Origin: Anas platyrhynchos
Taxonomy: Eukaryota; Chordata; Aves; Anseriformes; Anatidae
DNA length: 64,000 nt
Direction: 5' to 3'
Assembly (NCBI RefSeq): GCF_047663525.1
Contig: NC_092607.1
Span: 8,527,001 to 8,591,000 of the forward strand
This document shows positions 1 through 11,100 of the stretch, one piece after another. A program made the position numbers and the translations under genes. Positions within the stretch are counted from its first letter, which is position 1; each line of letters opens with the position of its first letter. The notes below the pieces were generated by a model that saw only the letters and a program-made list of their open reading frames with translations, did no database searches and was not told the origin of the DNA.

Positions 1-166
1 CGGGGCTGAGCTGCGGGCTGGAGCCGGCCGTGTAGAGGCTGTACCTGCCGCCGTAGGGCAGGGGGGCGGCGGGGGGGTAGAAGACCCCCTTGGCATCAGC
101 GAGAACCAGCAGCGTCCCCAGGGAGATGCAGGCGAGCAGAGCCCCGCGGCGCAGCGCCCGCCGCAT
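1..166 (-). CDS. EMILIN3: EMILIN-family matrix protein, first coding exon (partial), probably EMILIN3
   Basis: Reading leftward from the ATG at 166-164 there are 55 open codons, running off the window. Residues 1-25 form a classical signal peptide: an arginine-rich n-region, a hydrophobic core of about 15 residues, and an Ala-Asp-Ala cleavage site before Lys26. A Pro-rich stretch follows, then RYSLYTAG at residues 41-48 and SSPQLSP. As I recall them, human EMILIN3 has RYSLYTTG and EMILIN1 has FSLYTGSS followed by LSPG at this position, just ahead of the EMI domain. The EMI domain itself would lie outside the window. Start choice: ACC precedes the ATG (A at -3), and the signal peptide begins immediately. 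EMILINs are secreted, multimeric elastic-fibre-associated glycoproteins; EMILIN3 is known from developing skeletal tissue. A CAGGTACAG donor-like string occurs near 42-50, but the family match continues through it, so I do not use it. EMILIN1 is the main alternative. Confidence 0.65.
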   Translation of the reverse strand, partial: MRRALRRGALLACISLGTLLVLADAKGVFYPPAAPLPYGGRYSLYTAGSSPQLSP

Positions 167-620
167 GGTCCCGGGGCGGGATGGGACCGGGAAAGGGAAG
201 GGGAGGGGGGGGGGGAAAAAAGGATCGGGAAAGGGGGGAAAAAGGACCGGGGATGGGAAATGGGATGGGAATTGGGATGGGGCCGGGACCCCGCCCGCTG
301 CGCCCTGCCCTGCCCGGCGGCACACGCCGCTCCGCCGCCCGCCCGACCCCTTTTGTAGGGCGGTGGCGGGGGCGGGCCGCGCTCCTCCCCACTGCCCTCC
401 CCCAGCCCCCGACCCCCGGCCCCGCGGGCGGGGAGACAAAGCCGAGCCCCCCGCCCCATCCCATCGCAGAACCCCCCCCTCTCCATCCCACCGCACCCCT
501 CGCCCCGCCGGGGGCCGCCCCGACCCCGCGCAGCCCCCGCTGGCCGCCCCATGAAGGGGGCTGGATGGGGCAGAGCCCCCCCCTCGCCCCTTTGCGCGGC
601 GCCCCCCCGGCGGCAGCAGG
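167..620 (-). promoter_or_regulatory. CpG-island promoter and 5' UTR of the EMILIN-like gene
   Basis: This is CpG-dense, very GC-rich DNA immediately upstream of the minus-strand ATG. On the minus strand a TATA-like CTACAAAAGG lies at about 349-358, some 185 bp ahead of the start codon. SP1-type GC boxes lie at about 368-377 (GGGGCGGGC) and 427-434 (GGGCGGGG) on the plus strand. Between the ATG and these boxes, 181-290 is a G-rich tract with many runs of three or more G. I place transcription start near 300-330 by inference only. Confidence 0.5.
181..290 (+). other. G-run-rich tract (G-quadruplex candidate)
   Basis: The plus strand carries more than ten runs of GGG or longer, including an 11-G run near 207-217, separated by short A-rich spacers. 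It falls in the inferred 5' UTR or proximal promoter of the EMILIN-like gene. The corresponding RNA strand would be C-rich, so any quadruplex would form on the template DNA strand. Confidence 0.5.
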
Positions 621-1973
621 TGCCCCCGGGTGCCCCCACCCGCAGGAGCCCCGGGGCAGGAGGTGCTGGGTCCCTGCGCTGCCCCAGCACCCCCTTTAAA
701 AGCCCCCCCCCAGCACCTCCACGCGCCCCCCGTGTGAGCCCCCGGGGCCTCGGCTGCTGCAGAGGGGGTGCAGGGGGAGGAGGAGACCCCCACCCGTGGG
801 GTCACAGCCCGGGTGCTGTCCAGGTCAGCCCGTAGCCCCGCAGAGGTGAGGCCACCACCACGCGGATTTGGTCCTAGAAGTGGAACCTGGGCTGAGCATC
901 CCGTGGCACCGGGACACTCGCACCCCCTCCCCAGGAGCAGGTTCTCCACGGGGTCCTGCTGGGTCTGGCCGAGGCCATCCCGGGCAGGGAAACTCCTCCA
1001 GGAGGCACGCAGAGCTCCTCCGAAACTCTTGGAGGGAAGCAAGCGGCTGGGAAAGGGTGGCTGGGTGGGATCCCAAACACCAGAGTGAAACCTGCTGCTG
1101 GGGGAAGGAGTCGTCAAGGCTTGGGCTGATGCTGGGAGAGATGATAAGATACCGAGACAAACGGCCCTTATTTATTTTTTTTTGTTAAAATGAGCCTTTG
1201 GCTGGGTCTGAGGCGGATACGGAAACATTAGCAGGAGAAGAAAACCCATAGGAGAGCCGTGCCGGGGGAGGCAGGCTGGAAAGATCGGGCAGGAAAGCCG
1301 GAGGAGGTCTGCACAACGAACCAAGGCTTGCCCAGCTCCGCTCAACCTGCTGCAGGGTGCAAAGGGAAACAGGCTGCACCCCGCGGTGGCTGCGCTGCGG
1401 CTCCTGCACAGTGTGTTTGGAGCAGTCCTCGTGCAGCTGGCCCCTGGCTGTCCCCATCCCCTGGGACAGCGCAGGAGGGACAGGCCAGAAGCAGCTCGGT
1501 AACAACAAACCCAACCTGCCGAGCCCGTGCGGTTTCATGCTGGATGCTAAAGCCGAGAAGTAACCTTGCGCACAGCTTTTGTTTTTTTTTCCCTGCGCTC
1601 AGGGAGCACGATCCAGTTTTCATAACAGCGTGCTGCACGTGCGTGTCCGAGGGCGCAGGAAAAAACATCTGCTGCTGCGTGGTTTCAGCAGAAACCCACG
1701 GTCCTGCCTTTTGAACATGCAGCGGGACGAGCGGGCACAGCGGGGCTGCTGAGGGTGCTTCATCGTCCTCCCCAGCCCAGCTCTGAAGGGGAAGGAGGTG
1801 GGAGCCACCGCTCTCTCAGGGCTGCGGGTGCACGTGCCTTTCTGTCCGCCTGTCCCTGCTGTCTGACCCCATTTCTGAAACCCTGGGTCACTTGCTGCCA
1901 GATTTCCTAGCGAGGCGAGATCCTCAGAGAGAACGAATTCCGCTATACTGTTCCATTGTCTAATTGTTTCATG
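620..1973. other. Intergenic, GC-rich, no gene seen
   Basis: The CpG-island fringe fades by about 900. Open frames on both strands overlap each other and show no domain, signal peptide or family resemblance. A TTTAAAA string at about 694-700 is the only core-promoter-like motif noted. Confidence 0.5.
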
Positions 1974-1994
1974 AAAAAAAAAAAAAAAAAAAAA
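1974..1994 (+). repeat. Poly(A) run, 21 A
   Basis: An uninterrupted A homopolymer lies 26 bp before the zinc-finger fossil. It is upstream rather than downstream of that fragment, so it is not the tail expected of a plus-strand retrocopy. Confidence 0.9.
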
Positions 1995-2019
1995 GCATCT
2001 GGGTAGACAAGAGAGAGCC

Positions 2020-2136
2020 AAACCTGGGTCCCCATTGCGGAAATGGATTCGTCATCAGCTGTGTTATAAAACATCAAAGAACCCACACGGGAGAGAGCCA
2101 TTACGAGTGCCCCAAACCATGGGAAAAGCTCTCATG
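2020..2136 (+). pseudogene. C2H2 zinc-finger gene fragment (degenerate)
   Basis: One plus-strand frame reads CGNGF...IKHQRTHTGESHYEC, then PKPWEKLS. This is the pattern of a Krueppel-type finger (CGKxF...LIxHQRxH), the TGE linker, and the start of a second finger (YECPxCGKxFS). Decay is plain. The first Cys of the C-x2-C pair is lost. The spacer from the second Cys to the first His is one residue short. The conserved Arg/Lys-Pro of the linker is Ser-His, and the second finger has lost its second Cys. After about 2136 there is no recognisable finger, and a stop follows at about 2156. It is a fossil of part of a poly-zinc-finger exon, not a functional gene. I cannot name the parent. Confidence 0.7.
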
Positions 2137-5100
2137 TGCCTTGTTAGCCGGGAGCTAATCCCACCGTGAGACACGGGGCGGCAGGGAACGGGGTCTCGCT
2201 GAGCTGCACTCCTCACGGAGCAGCTCGCTGCTCCCTGCTCCCTGCTCGGTACTGCCGTGCTGCTGCCACCCTCACCGCACACCCCCTGGGGCCAGCATCC
2301 CAGCTCCGGGGAGCGACCACCCCGGGGTGAGCCTCAGCTCCAGGACGTCCTCCTGACGTGGCCGTGTCCCAGGGTTAGCAGAGAAGAGGCCAAATTTCAT
2401 CCCCCAAAAAGCCTCCAAGTGGGGCAGGAGGGCTTTGCCACCCTGAGCTGCCACCGGCGGGCTCTGCAGGCGCGTTCCTTGGTAAGCTTCGTGCCAGGGA
2501 GCACCAGCCCCGGGTGCCTGCCAGAAGAAAGCCCGGCTTTCCCTCCTGGGAGAGGAAAGGGATGGTGCCAGAGCTGCTGCTGAAGATCATTCCTGGACGC
2601 TGGGTAAATCTGAGACCCCCCCCAGGGGGCTGTGTCTGTCGGTGTCCCCCACGTGAGCAGCCCTGCAGCAGCTCAGGGTGTGATGGATTTCCCAATTAAG
2701 GATCCAGCAGAGATCTGGCTAAAAAGCAGGGACATTTTAGATGGTCCGAGAGGTGCCCAAAAATAGGAACTGTGCCCCAAAATAGGACCTCGGTTGGAGA
2801 TGAGAGCGGGAGCAGATGCCCTGCGGGCAGCTCTTCCTTCCCCTGCTCTGTTCCCCGGGGTGGGCTGGGCGGCGAGGCCGATTTCACAAGCGGGTGACAC
2901 CAAACACTGCCCCGTTCTGCTTCACATGCTTTTTAATTAACACCTGCGTGGCCTCCCCAGCTGAATAATTGCCTCCCTTCATGGGTCAACAAGCCAGCAG
3001 CCTCTGACCTCCCGTTCCCACCTGGGTACGATGTTTGGGGTCTGCGCCGCCCAGCCCCCTGCAGGCCCACCCCGAGGTGGGAGAGGTGCGAGGATGCTCC
3101 GGGGGCTCGGCAACGCCGCTCGCTCCTGGCCAGGACCGGCCTTTTCCATCCCCACCCCGAGCCAGCAGGGCTGGGCAGGGGGCACAGGGCGCGACGGTGG
3201 GAACAGAGCTGTCCCTGTGCTGCCAAGGGGTGGGAGCAGGTCCCAGCAAGAGAAATTTAAGATGGATATTAATAAAATAATAATAATAAAAAAAAAAAGT
3301 ATTCTGGTAGTAACATTAATATAACCCTAGAGGAGACTGCGTTGAGCCATCTGGAGGTTTTAAAGGAAAGGTTAGATTAAAAAAAAATCTGTCAGGACCA
3401 ATTTGGGGTAGGGAAATGGATTGGACGTCTTCCCGAGACCTCTCCCAGCCTGAGTTTTTCCGAGTACAAATTCATTTCCCAAAGTGGCAGCCCAAGTTAG
3501 AGGCAGGGTTCCTCCTGAATGATCCCCCCTGGACCAGGTCTCTGGAAGGCGCCGCAGCCCCCCCGTGGCTGTTTCCCCAGCCGGGGGGAGCCCCGAGGAG
3601 GGCTGGGGGTGCCGCGGTACCCAGACGGGCAGGGGAGATGTCCCAGGCAACACCACCGCCTGCCTCGCTGGGAGGATGCTCAGGTTTTGTTCTCAACCAC
3701 CCCCTGCCCTGTTCCCCAGGGGCTGTGGGTGTCCTGCCAGGCTCGGGGCAGGGAGGCAGCAGCACCAGGGGCACAGCCCCCCGCAGAAACCCCTCCTGGG
3801 GTGGGGGCACCGGGGTCTGGCCGGGCTGGGGGGGAGCTGGGGCGCTTTCTTTTGGGAAGGCGCGGTGAGGTGAGGCGCTCAGGCAGCCTTATCTCTGCTT
3901 CCCAAAGCCACGGGCTGATCGTTTGTCAAGATGAGCGCGTGCGGTGGAAGGGATGGAGCTGCTCCAAATCCCTGCTCGAGTCTCTTCCCCAGGCTCGGGG
4001 CCATCCACGGAGGTGCCAGAGCGGCGGTGCTGGCAGGCAGCGCGCTGGGGCTGCGGTTTGGGGAGGGCTGGGGGGGCAGCCACAGGTTGGGCAGGGAGCA
4101 GGACACCTCCAGGTGGCTTTATTTAGGTACCCACGGGCATCCTTCCGCCAGGAAGGCTCTCAGGGCAGATTTGGCAAGGGCAAGGGGCAGGCAGGAGGTC
4201 TGATGTGTGGAAAGGGGGGGAGGGAGGGGGGTGCTGGGTTTTAAAAAGCTTTTCCCGGCTGTGCCAGCACCCTGGGGACAGGTGAGCATCAAGAGGTGAC
4301 AGCCGTGGGCACGGAGCAGGAGCATCCCTGAGCAGGGGCTGAGCTGCCTCGGGACCCCCCTGTCCCGCTGTGCCAGCAGAGGGGCTGGCTGGCCGCTCCT
4401 CTCCCAAGGGTACCCCGCAAATCCCGGGGGGACTGCAGGGCTTTGGGGCTCCCCCCAAGCAGCTCTGCCACGTCTGCTCCCCCCCTTTCCATCTCTGCCG
4501 GGCCTCGTTTTTCCTAGGGACAGTCCCTGCTGCAAGGAGCCCTGCCCTGGAAGGTGGAGGAGCAGCAGCCCGGGGTTTTGGTTTAAAGAAATGCCACCAG
4601 CTGGGATGTCTGATCGCCGCTTCAGGGCTTGGCCACGTCCTCCCCCGACAGCTGGTGTGCTGTGCAGAGCTGTGCCTCTGCCTCTGCTCCAAATTGGCCG
4701 TGTGCTCAGCTGGGCCAGCCTCTCTGCCTTTCCTGCGGGCCGGTGGCAGCAGCCCAGGGACTGAGCCATAAAACCTCCGCTCGGTGACCTCATTGCTGCG
4801 CACGGTGGAAGAAAAACACCGCAAGAGCGGAAAGAAAATGCTTTTCCTTTGGGACCTGGGGAATACTGACGGACACTAGCATGAATTGACCTTTTTTTTT
4901 TGCTGAGTTTGAAGAGCCAGCACCAAGGCACAGCTGAGCTAATCGTAACCTCAGAGCCTGGTTTCTGACCCTCCTGCAGAGCCGAGGGATCACCCGCATC
5001 CCACCCAACGCTCGGGGGGCTGCCTGCTCCTGCGGGCACGAGTCGTGTTTGATGGGGTGGCCATGGTGAGAGCCGGACCTCAGGTCCTCTGTCTCCATCA

Positions 5101-5828
5101 CCTCCAGGGTTTTGGGGGCAGGAGCCACGTGGAGCTTTCCTGGCTGTTCCAGCAGCCTCCTTGTCGCAGGGCAGGCGTGTGGCTGGGATGGAGAGCCGCC
5201 CAAAGAGCCCATGTGGGACAGGGCAGATTCTCCAGTTTGTGCCTGTTCTGGCCAAGCTGTGGCCGTTTTTCCTGGAGATGGGATCCAGGGGAAGCAGGCA
5301 GGTTCCCCCTGCTATGGGGCTGCTGCTTCTTGCCCATAGCCAGGAGCTGCCTGCTCCCAGCCACGGCAGCGCAGCCCCAGGCACTGGGCGACTTCTTGGA
5401 GAGACCAAAGGTGGGAAGAGCCGGGCTGAACCCCTGCTGTTACCCACCCTGCTTGAGGCAGGGGGGCAAGGGATGTGTTTTCAGGTCCTAAAAGGAGCCC
5501 TTTGGGCCTCCCTGCTGCAACCAGTTCTCCGGGGTGACCCCGCAGGCACGCGTGCCGTGTGTGTGATGGGGACAGCCATAAATAACCTGTGGTTATTTAG
5601 GCACACGCAAAGGAGCAGGGAGGAAAAATATAACTGATACCAGCCTGGGCTGCTTCCAGAGCTGCTTGGAGCTGGGACCTCGTGGATATTTGGCTTCGCA
5701 GGCTTCCCTTCGCTAGCAGCTGTTCCTGCGGGCCCTGCATCTGCATTTGGCCTTCTGCAGCGCTCCGCTGATCTCTTTTCTCACTGTGCAGCAGCACGCG
5801 CCTGCCAAGGTCCCACTGACCCATCACC

Positions 5829-5848
5829 AAAAAAAAAAAAAAAAAAAA
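5829..5848 (+). repeat. Poly(A) run, 20 A
   Basis: A single A homopolymer in otherwise mixed sequence. No element body or target-site duplication is recognisable beside it. Confidence 0.85.
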
Positions 5849-5897
5849 GAGGAGGAGAACTCGATATCTTCTGCAAGTGAAATAGCTTGGGTTCGGG

Positions 5898-5924
5898 CTT
5901 GGAGAGCTTCCCGAGCTCTCAAGG
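5898..5924. other. Short inverted repeat (hairpin candidate)
   Basis: GAGAGCT at 5902-5908 is matched by AGCTCTC at 5914-5920 around a 5-nt loop. Pairing extends outward by CTTG/CAAG with one bulged G. It is too short for a typical microRNA precursor. Confidence 0.4.
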
Positions 5925-6494
5925 AATTTCCTGATCTTAGGAATCTGCCAAAACTTGGGATCTGCCTCAATTGGACTGCAGATATTTCCAGAGCACACGC
6001 TGCCGTGCTGTGTTTTGGGTTTCCACCCGTGTCTTTGCGGGGGCACGCTCTATCTGAGCGGGTCAGGAAGGCCAGGAAGGAAAGCCTCTCTGTCTGTGTT
6101 AATGCGCGGGGATTTATTTAACATCCTCCCTGCCTTTATTTTGGGATCGAGGAGAGGTTTGGTTCTGAAATCCCATACAGCTTCCCCGTGCCAAACCCCA
6201 GCCTGTCGCTGCAGCCCTCATGTGAACATGGAAACGTGCAGTTGTAATACTGTAAGTCAGTGGTTCACCAGCTGAACTGAAATTAAAGGCATGACCCCAG
6301 ATTGACTAAAATCCTGTGTTTTTTTGTTATCAGAAATCACGCCTGGGGCATTTGCACCAGAAGGAAACCTCTTTGCTTGTAGCTGGAGCTCAACACTTGT
6401 GTGTTTATTGCACATATTTCAAGAGCAAACAATCTTCTGGGTGGGAAAAGCACAGCCCTTCCCCTTAGAACAAACTCAAAAGAAATTCCTCAAC

Positions 6495-6515
6495 TTTTTT
6501 TTTTTTTTTTTTTTT
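6495..6515 (+). repeat. Poly(T) run, 21 T
   Basis: A T homopolymer within an AT-richer stretch (about 6290-6600). No retroelement body is recognised on either side. Confidence 0.85.
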
Positions 6516-7949
6516 CCCCAAAAAATTAATGCTGCCTGGATTTCGACCAGGTCGTTTTCGACCAGCTTTAATCTGTGAAATCAACACCGTGTCAGGAAAT
6601 GCTTACATTGACTCCGAAAGACAGCTTGGCCAAAACTTTTCTCCTGTTTTTGGGGGTAGTTGGAAAGGGGAAAAACATCCTGGAGGGGACGTGTCCTGAC
6701 CTCCCCGCTGCCCTGCTTGATTTCAGTCCCGGGAGCTTGCTGGTCCCACTGGGTCACAACGATGCTGGGATCTGGGGCAGTTTTCCCATTGCTTCCAGCA
6801 GGTTTTGGACCAGGGTGCTGGGCCTGTTCCCCTCTGGGCCCGCAGTGCTGTCTTGAGGAAAATCCCAGTCCCCGAGGCAAGGGGTCAGGATTGAACCTTT
6901 TGAACCAGGTCTGGCACCGACCAACCCAGAGCTTCCTCGGCGTGAGCTCTCCAGCCCCGGCAGTGGGGTCGGAGCCCGTGGTGTCCCTGTGTCCCTCCGT
7001 CTGTCACTGTCCCCCTCCCCAACACCTCGCTGGAGCGCAGCAAACGTTGCCCGTGAGCGGGGAGGAAAAGAAAACCCCGCGTGCACACATGTGGTGGGCA
7101 GGGGGAAACCGCTGCTGCAAAGTAAGCGGTGAGCTTAAAGAAGTGTTTGTCTGGGGTTTGTTTGGTTATCCTCTAGGTAATTTCACAGCTGAGGAGGCCG
7201 GGCCGCTCAGGCTGTGGCCCAAACAATATCCCCACTGTCTGAGCTCCGCGCGGCTCGGCGCTGCTGGGGGAGCAGAGGGAGCCGGGGAGGAGAGGTTCCT
7301 CCTGCCAGCCGCAGGCAGCAAACCCCACGGAGGATGCCCTATAATTAAGACGTCGCTCCGACCGATCAAGTCACTCAGCTGTCAGGTTGAATAAACCTCT
7401 GGGCGCGAGGGGGGAGGAAGGGGCTTTGCTGGAAAGAAGCCCAGCCGCAGTGTCTCCGGCGGTGTCGCTGGCACGGAGCGGGGTGCCTTCGGCTGCTGGC
7501 TGGGGAGGAGGCGGATGGGATGCTTCCCGGGGCTCAGGTCTCTCTGTCCCATGGGCAGCGAGTTTTTGGTGCCCTGTGCCATGTTAGGGATTTGTCTGTG
7601 CTGCCTGCGCTGACCTCTGCCCCTGCAAGCCCCTGGGACGAGGGGAGCTGGGTCCTGGCCCCCTCGCTCGGTGGAGACGTGTGCCAAGGCGGATTTGTCC
7701 CATTGCCCTGACGTCCCCCTGAAAAACTCCCCCGCCTCTTCGGAAAGCCTCATGCAGCCCAAGCTGGAAAGACGGGGGCTCGAGTCTCACAGCACTACGT
7801 GCAAATAGCTCGCATCAGCTCATAGCATTGTTCCCAAGAGCCGCAGTGCTCGCAGCTCGCAGCCAGCTTGCAGGAGGATCCCGATATTTCATGCAGACAT
7901 GGCGAGAAACCAGCCCTGTTTCCCATTCACAAGGGGTGGCTCCAAAACA

Positions 7950-8165
7950 ACACGGAGATCTGTCACAGCATATATGCGGCATCTGTGCAAATTGGCCTGA
8001 CTGCCTAAATAATTCCGTATATATTTATAAACTGCGAGATGTAACGTTTTTTCCTGTTTACTTTTCGGTTGAATTCCTCGCTCATGGAAATGCGAGCCGC
8101 ACCGCGGCGGCTAGACACAACCATTGTATAGGGAGGACACTGTACAAACTGTCCTAGAAAATTCT
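7950..8165. promoter_or_regulatory. AT-rich non-coding island, candidate regulatory element
   Basis: About 215 bp of AT-rich, non-repetitive sequence with CATATATG, an AAATAATT string and an ATATATTTATAA string, set abruptly between GC-rich flanks. It has no long homopolymer and no convincing coding frame. Such islands in GC-rich intergenic DNA often prove to be conserved enhancers. Conservation cannot be tested here. Confidence 0.3.
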
Positions 8166-11100
8166 GCCAAAGTGCCAGGCCATATCAGCCCTGATCTGCA
8201 GCCCCCTCGCCCCTTCCCACACATGTCCCCACCTCCGCTTCCCCCCCTCCCTCTGCTCCAGCCCGCCGCATTGAGCCGAACCCAGCTGGATGCTCCCGTG
8301 CCAAGGGCGCGTGCAACGTGCCCAGATTTTCATGGGGACGGAGATCCCCGTGGGCAGCTGGCCCCCAGGTTGGGTTTGGAGCCACGGCAAAGGTGGTGGA
8401 AAGGAGGGAGGGGAAGTTTTCCATCCGGGCAGGAGCTGGTCCAAGCCCTCGCAGACAAATCCTCTGCCTCCCATCCCAGCACAGAGGTGCTGGCAGCGTC
8501 CTGAGCAGGCACCGAGGGTGGTGCAGGTGTCAGCGTCTGCCCTGCGTGGCTGGGGTGCAGGTGAAGCACCACGACCACTGCCGTGGTGATTTGGGATGCC
8601 TTTAGGGGCACGTTTAGGGGCTCTGCTCCTTCCTGTGTGTGTTTGGACACGAGGAATGGTGTCCAAATCGCGTGGCAGCTGCAGTGCTCCTTCAAGATGC
8701 AGCTCCGCAGCGCGTGTGCAGGTTCGGGACTGAGGTGCCAGCAGTATTTGGGTACTGTAAGGTGAGGGATGCACGCACGGTGGCTGGTCAGGGAGAGGAG
8801 CTTGTGGGGACATCAGCCAGAAAGGTGACAGCGCCCTGCTCCTGCCACAAGCGGTGCCGTGAAGGGCCCTGCAGGGGCTGGAGCTGGGGCTCTCACAGCT
8901 GCTGGGGAAGGAAGGAAAAGGAAATGAGAAGGGAGAGGGGATTTTAAACATGGAAAGTGAAACGTGAAACCTGCTTTCTGGGTGCTCAGGGGCCGCATGG
9001 GGGGCTCTCAGCTGCCCAGGCGGGCTCTGGGGGGCAAGAGGGGCTCCCGGTGGGGACAGCAGCCGGGGACCCGTGGTGGAGCTGAGCCAAGCTGCCCACG
9101 CTGGTCCCACCACACTGTGGGGCTGTTTTGGGGCCGGGCAAACACTGGGGAATGGGACAGGGTTGGTGCTGCAGCCAGGGCTGCTCCGTGCCCCGCAGGA
9201 CCTTTACGTTGCACCCAGCTCCCATTCGCTTGCACCCTTGGAGCGACTCAGCCCCAAATATCGGCTGTGGGCAGCCCTCCAAAGCAGGAATGGACAGAAC
9301 AGCCCCAGACACCACTGACATGGACAGAGAGGGTCAGTACGTTGTCGGGACACTGTGGGTGGCAGCGCTGTCCCCGGACCTGCTGGCTCCTGGCTGTGTT
9401 TGCGCAGTGCCCAAGGCAAGGGGAATGCAGCTTGGGGCAGTGGCTGAGCTGGCAGGGGGATGAATTGGCTACGGGGTGGGGCTGGGAATCAGAAGAACCA
9501 ACATTAAAGTCAGAGTCCACGGAAATCCCGGCCTCTGGACACAGTTGTTTCACACGGTGCCAAAAAGCATCGAAAGGAGGCAGAAGGGAAAGTGGAATCG
9601 GATGTTTTTGTAATCCCTTTCTGCAGGAGGCACAGCAGCCCAGCGGGCCAGAACGGGCAGCGGCTCATCCACTCCTGGGAGGGCTGGGAGAGCCCCGGCC
9701 ACCCCACAGAGCCCCTGGCCAGGGGGTGCCCCAGCTCCTGCCCCTGTTCCGGGCAGGGAGGAGCCGCTCCGGGGATCCTGGGGTGGCTGAAGGGGCAGGG
9801 GAGCTGCTGGGGCTGTCTCACAGCTGCTGCAGGGTTTATTGACATTTGGTGCTGGGGATGTCCTCTGCAGAGACAAACCTCAAAATTACACTTTTGGCTG
9901 TCCTTGTGCGTGGGCAGGATGGAGGAGGTGGGGAGGTCTCGGTGCTCTCTGTCTTTCAGAGGTACCCCACAGCCCTGCCAGAAGCCCAGGATGCTCCTCC
10001 CGTTTCTGCACCAGGGCTCAAACCACCGGGGAGAAACCGACGGCAAAGTCGGCCCCGCTTCCCCCCCAGCTCTGCCGTGAAACTGGATCTGTTTCCTGGG
10101 ATTACGTGCAGCACCTTAAAGAAAATATTTACAGAATTTATATTCACATCCCGTCCACCCTCCTCTCCGGGGGCTCTCCCGTGCCGCCCTCCTGCTCGCT
10201 CTCCATCCCCCCACGCCCCCACCCGCTGCCTGTGCCCCCACAATGCCCGCCTTTGTCAGGGGAATAATGTTTGCTCTCCCTCGAGGATGGGGGGATTGGA
10301 AATGAAAAGGAGCTGCCCCCCCCCCCGCCTCGCCCCAGCCCCGTGCTGCACTCTGCGGCAGGAGAAGGAGGAATTCCTGCAGGAATGCCGAGGCGAGGGG
10401 ATAAATATTCATGTGCTGGGGTGTGTGTGGCTGCAGTTAGAGGGATGCTTGCGAGGACGGCGTGCTGGAGCGTTGGGCGCATGGCTCTGCCTGCCCTTCC
10501 TGGTGCTGGCTACGTTTCCCCACCAGAAGCCAGGTTCCTGCCGCTCGCTGGGAGCCCTCCAGCCATGGGGGACCCAGGGAGGGTCGGGGGGAGGCCAGGA
10601 GGCAACCTCAGCCTCGAAATGTTCAGCAGCCAGTCAATGTTCAGCAATGGGGAAAAAAGGCAAGCTCGTCCTGGCTGTCAAGCAGACGTGCCCCAAAAGC
10701 CTCCCAGCACCAGCAGACCTCCACCCCAGGGCTCGGTGGCAGCCCGTGTCAGGCTGCTGCTCGTTCCCATTGCAGCGCTGGCCCCCCGCCAGCTGCTCTA
10801 AGCTTTTCCCCATGTGCAAGCAGGGGGGCTGGTGAGGGTGACAGGCATTTGGGGTCCTCTGGTGCCTGAGGGAAGGGCTGGCAGGGCAGGAACTGCAACA
10901 AGGTTTGCACCCAACCAGAGATGGGTTTTGGGAACGGTCCTGGTGCTCTGGTCTGCAGGCTACGAACCACCTCCAGATGTGGGCATGAAGTTTGTGCAAG
11001 TCTCTTTCTGTTTCCCAAAAAAACCCAGTGTCTAAAATTAAGAAATGCTTGGGCATCGTACTGTGGGAAGGGAAATCATCCTGCTCCTCTCCTGTTTGCA

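Larger units (their letters stand above)
2137..7949. other. Intergenic, GC-rich, no gene seen
   Basis: Mostly unique GC-rich sequence. A 442-codon open frame on the minus strand (4119-5447) is the longest in the window, but it has no recognisable domain, is Pro/Gly/Ser/Arg-rich and overlaps equally featureless frames on the other strand. I read it as a by-product of low stop-codon density. Simple features include an AAT-rich stretch at 3265-3298, poly(A) at 5829-5848 and poly(T) at 6495-6515. Confidence 0.5.

Noticed and set aside
42..50. Splice donor (CAGGTACAG on the minus strand) inside the EMILIN-like exon
   Set aside because: The EMILIN-like SLYTAG segment continues in frame through the site, so the exon most likely extends left.
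4119..5447. 442-codon minus-strand open frame, the longest in the window
   Set aside because: No recognisable domain or motif, biased Pro/Gly/Ser/Arg composition, and overlapping equally open frames on the other strand. Long open frames are expected by chance in GC-rich DNA.
8154..9113. 319-codon minus-strand open frame
   Set aside because: Low-information Pro/Ser/Cys-rich sequence with no family resemblance and no conserved splice or start context.
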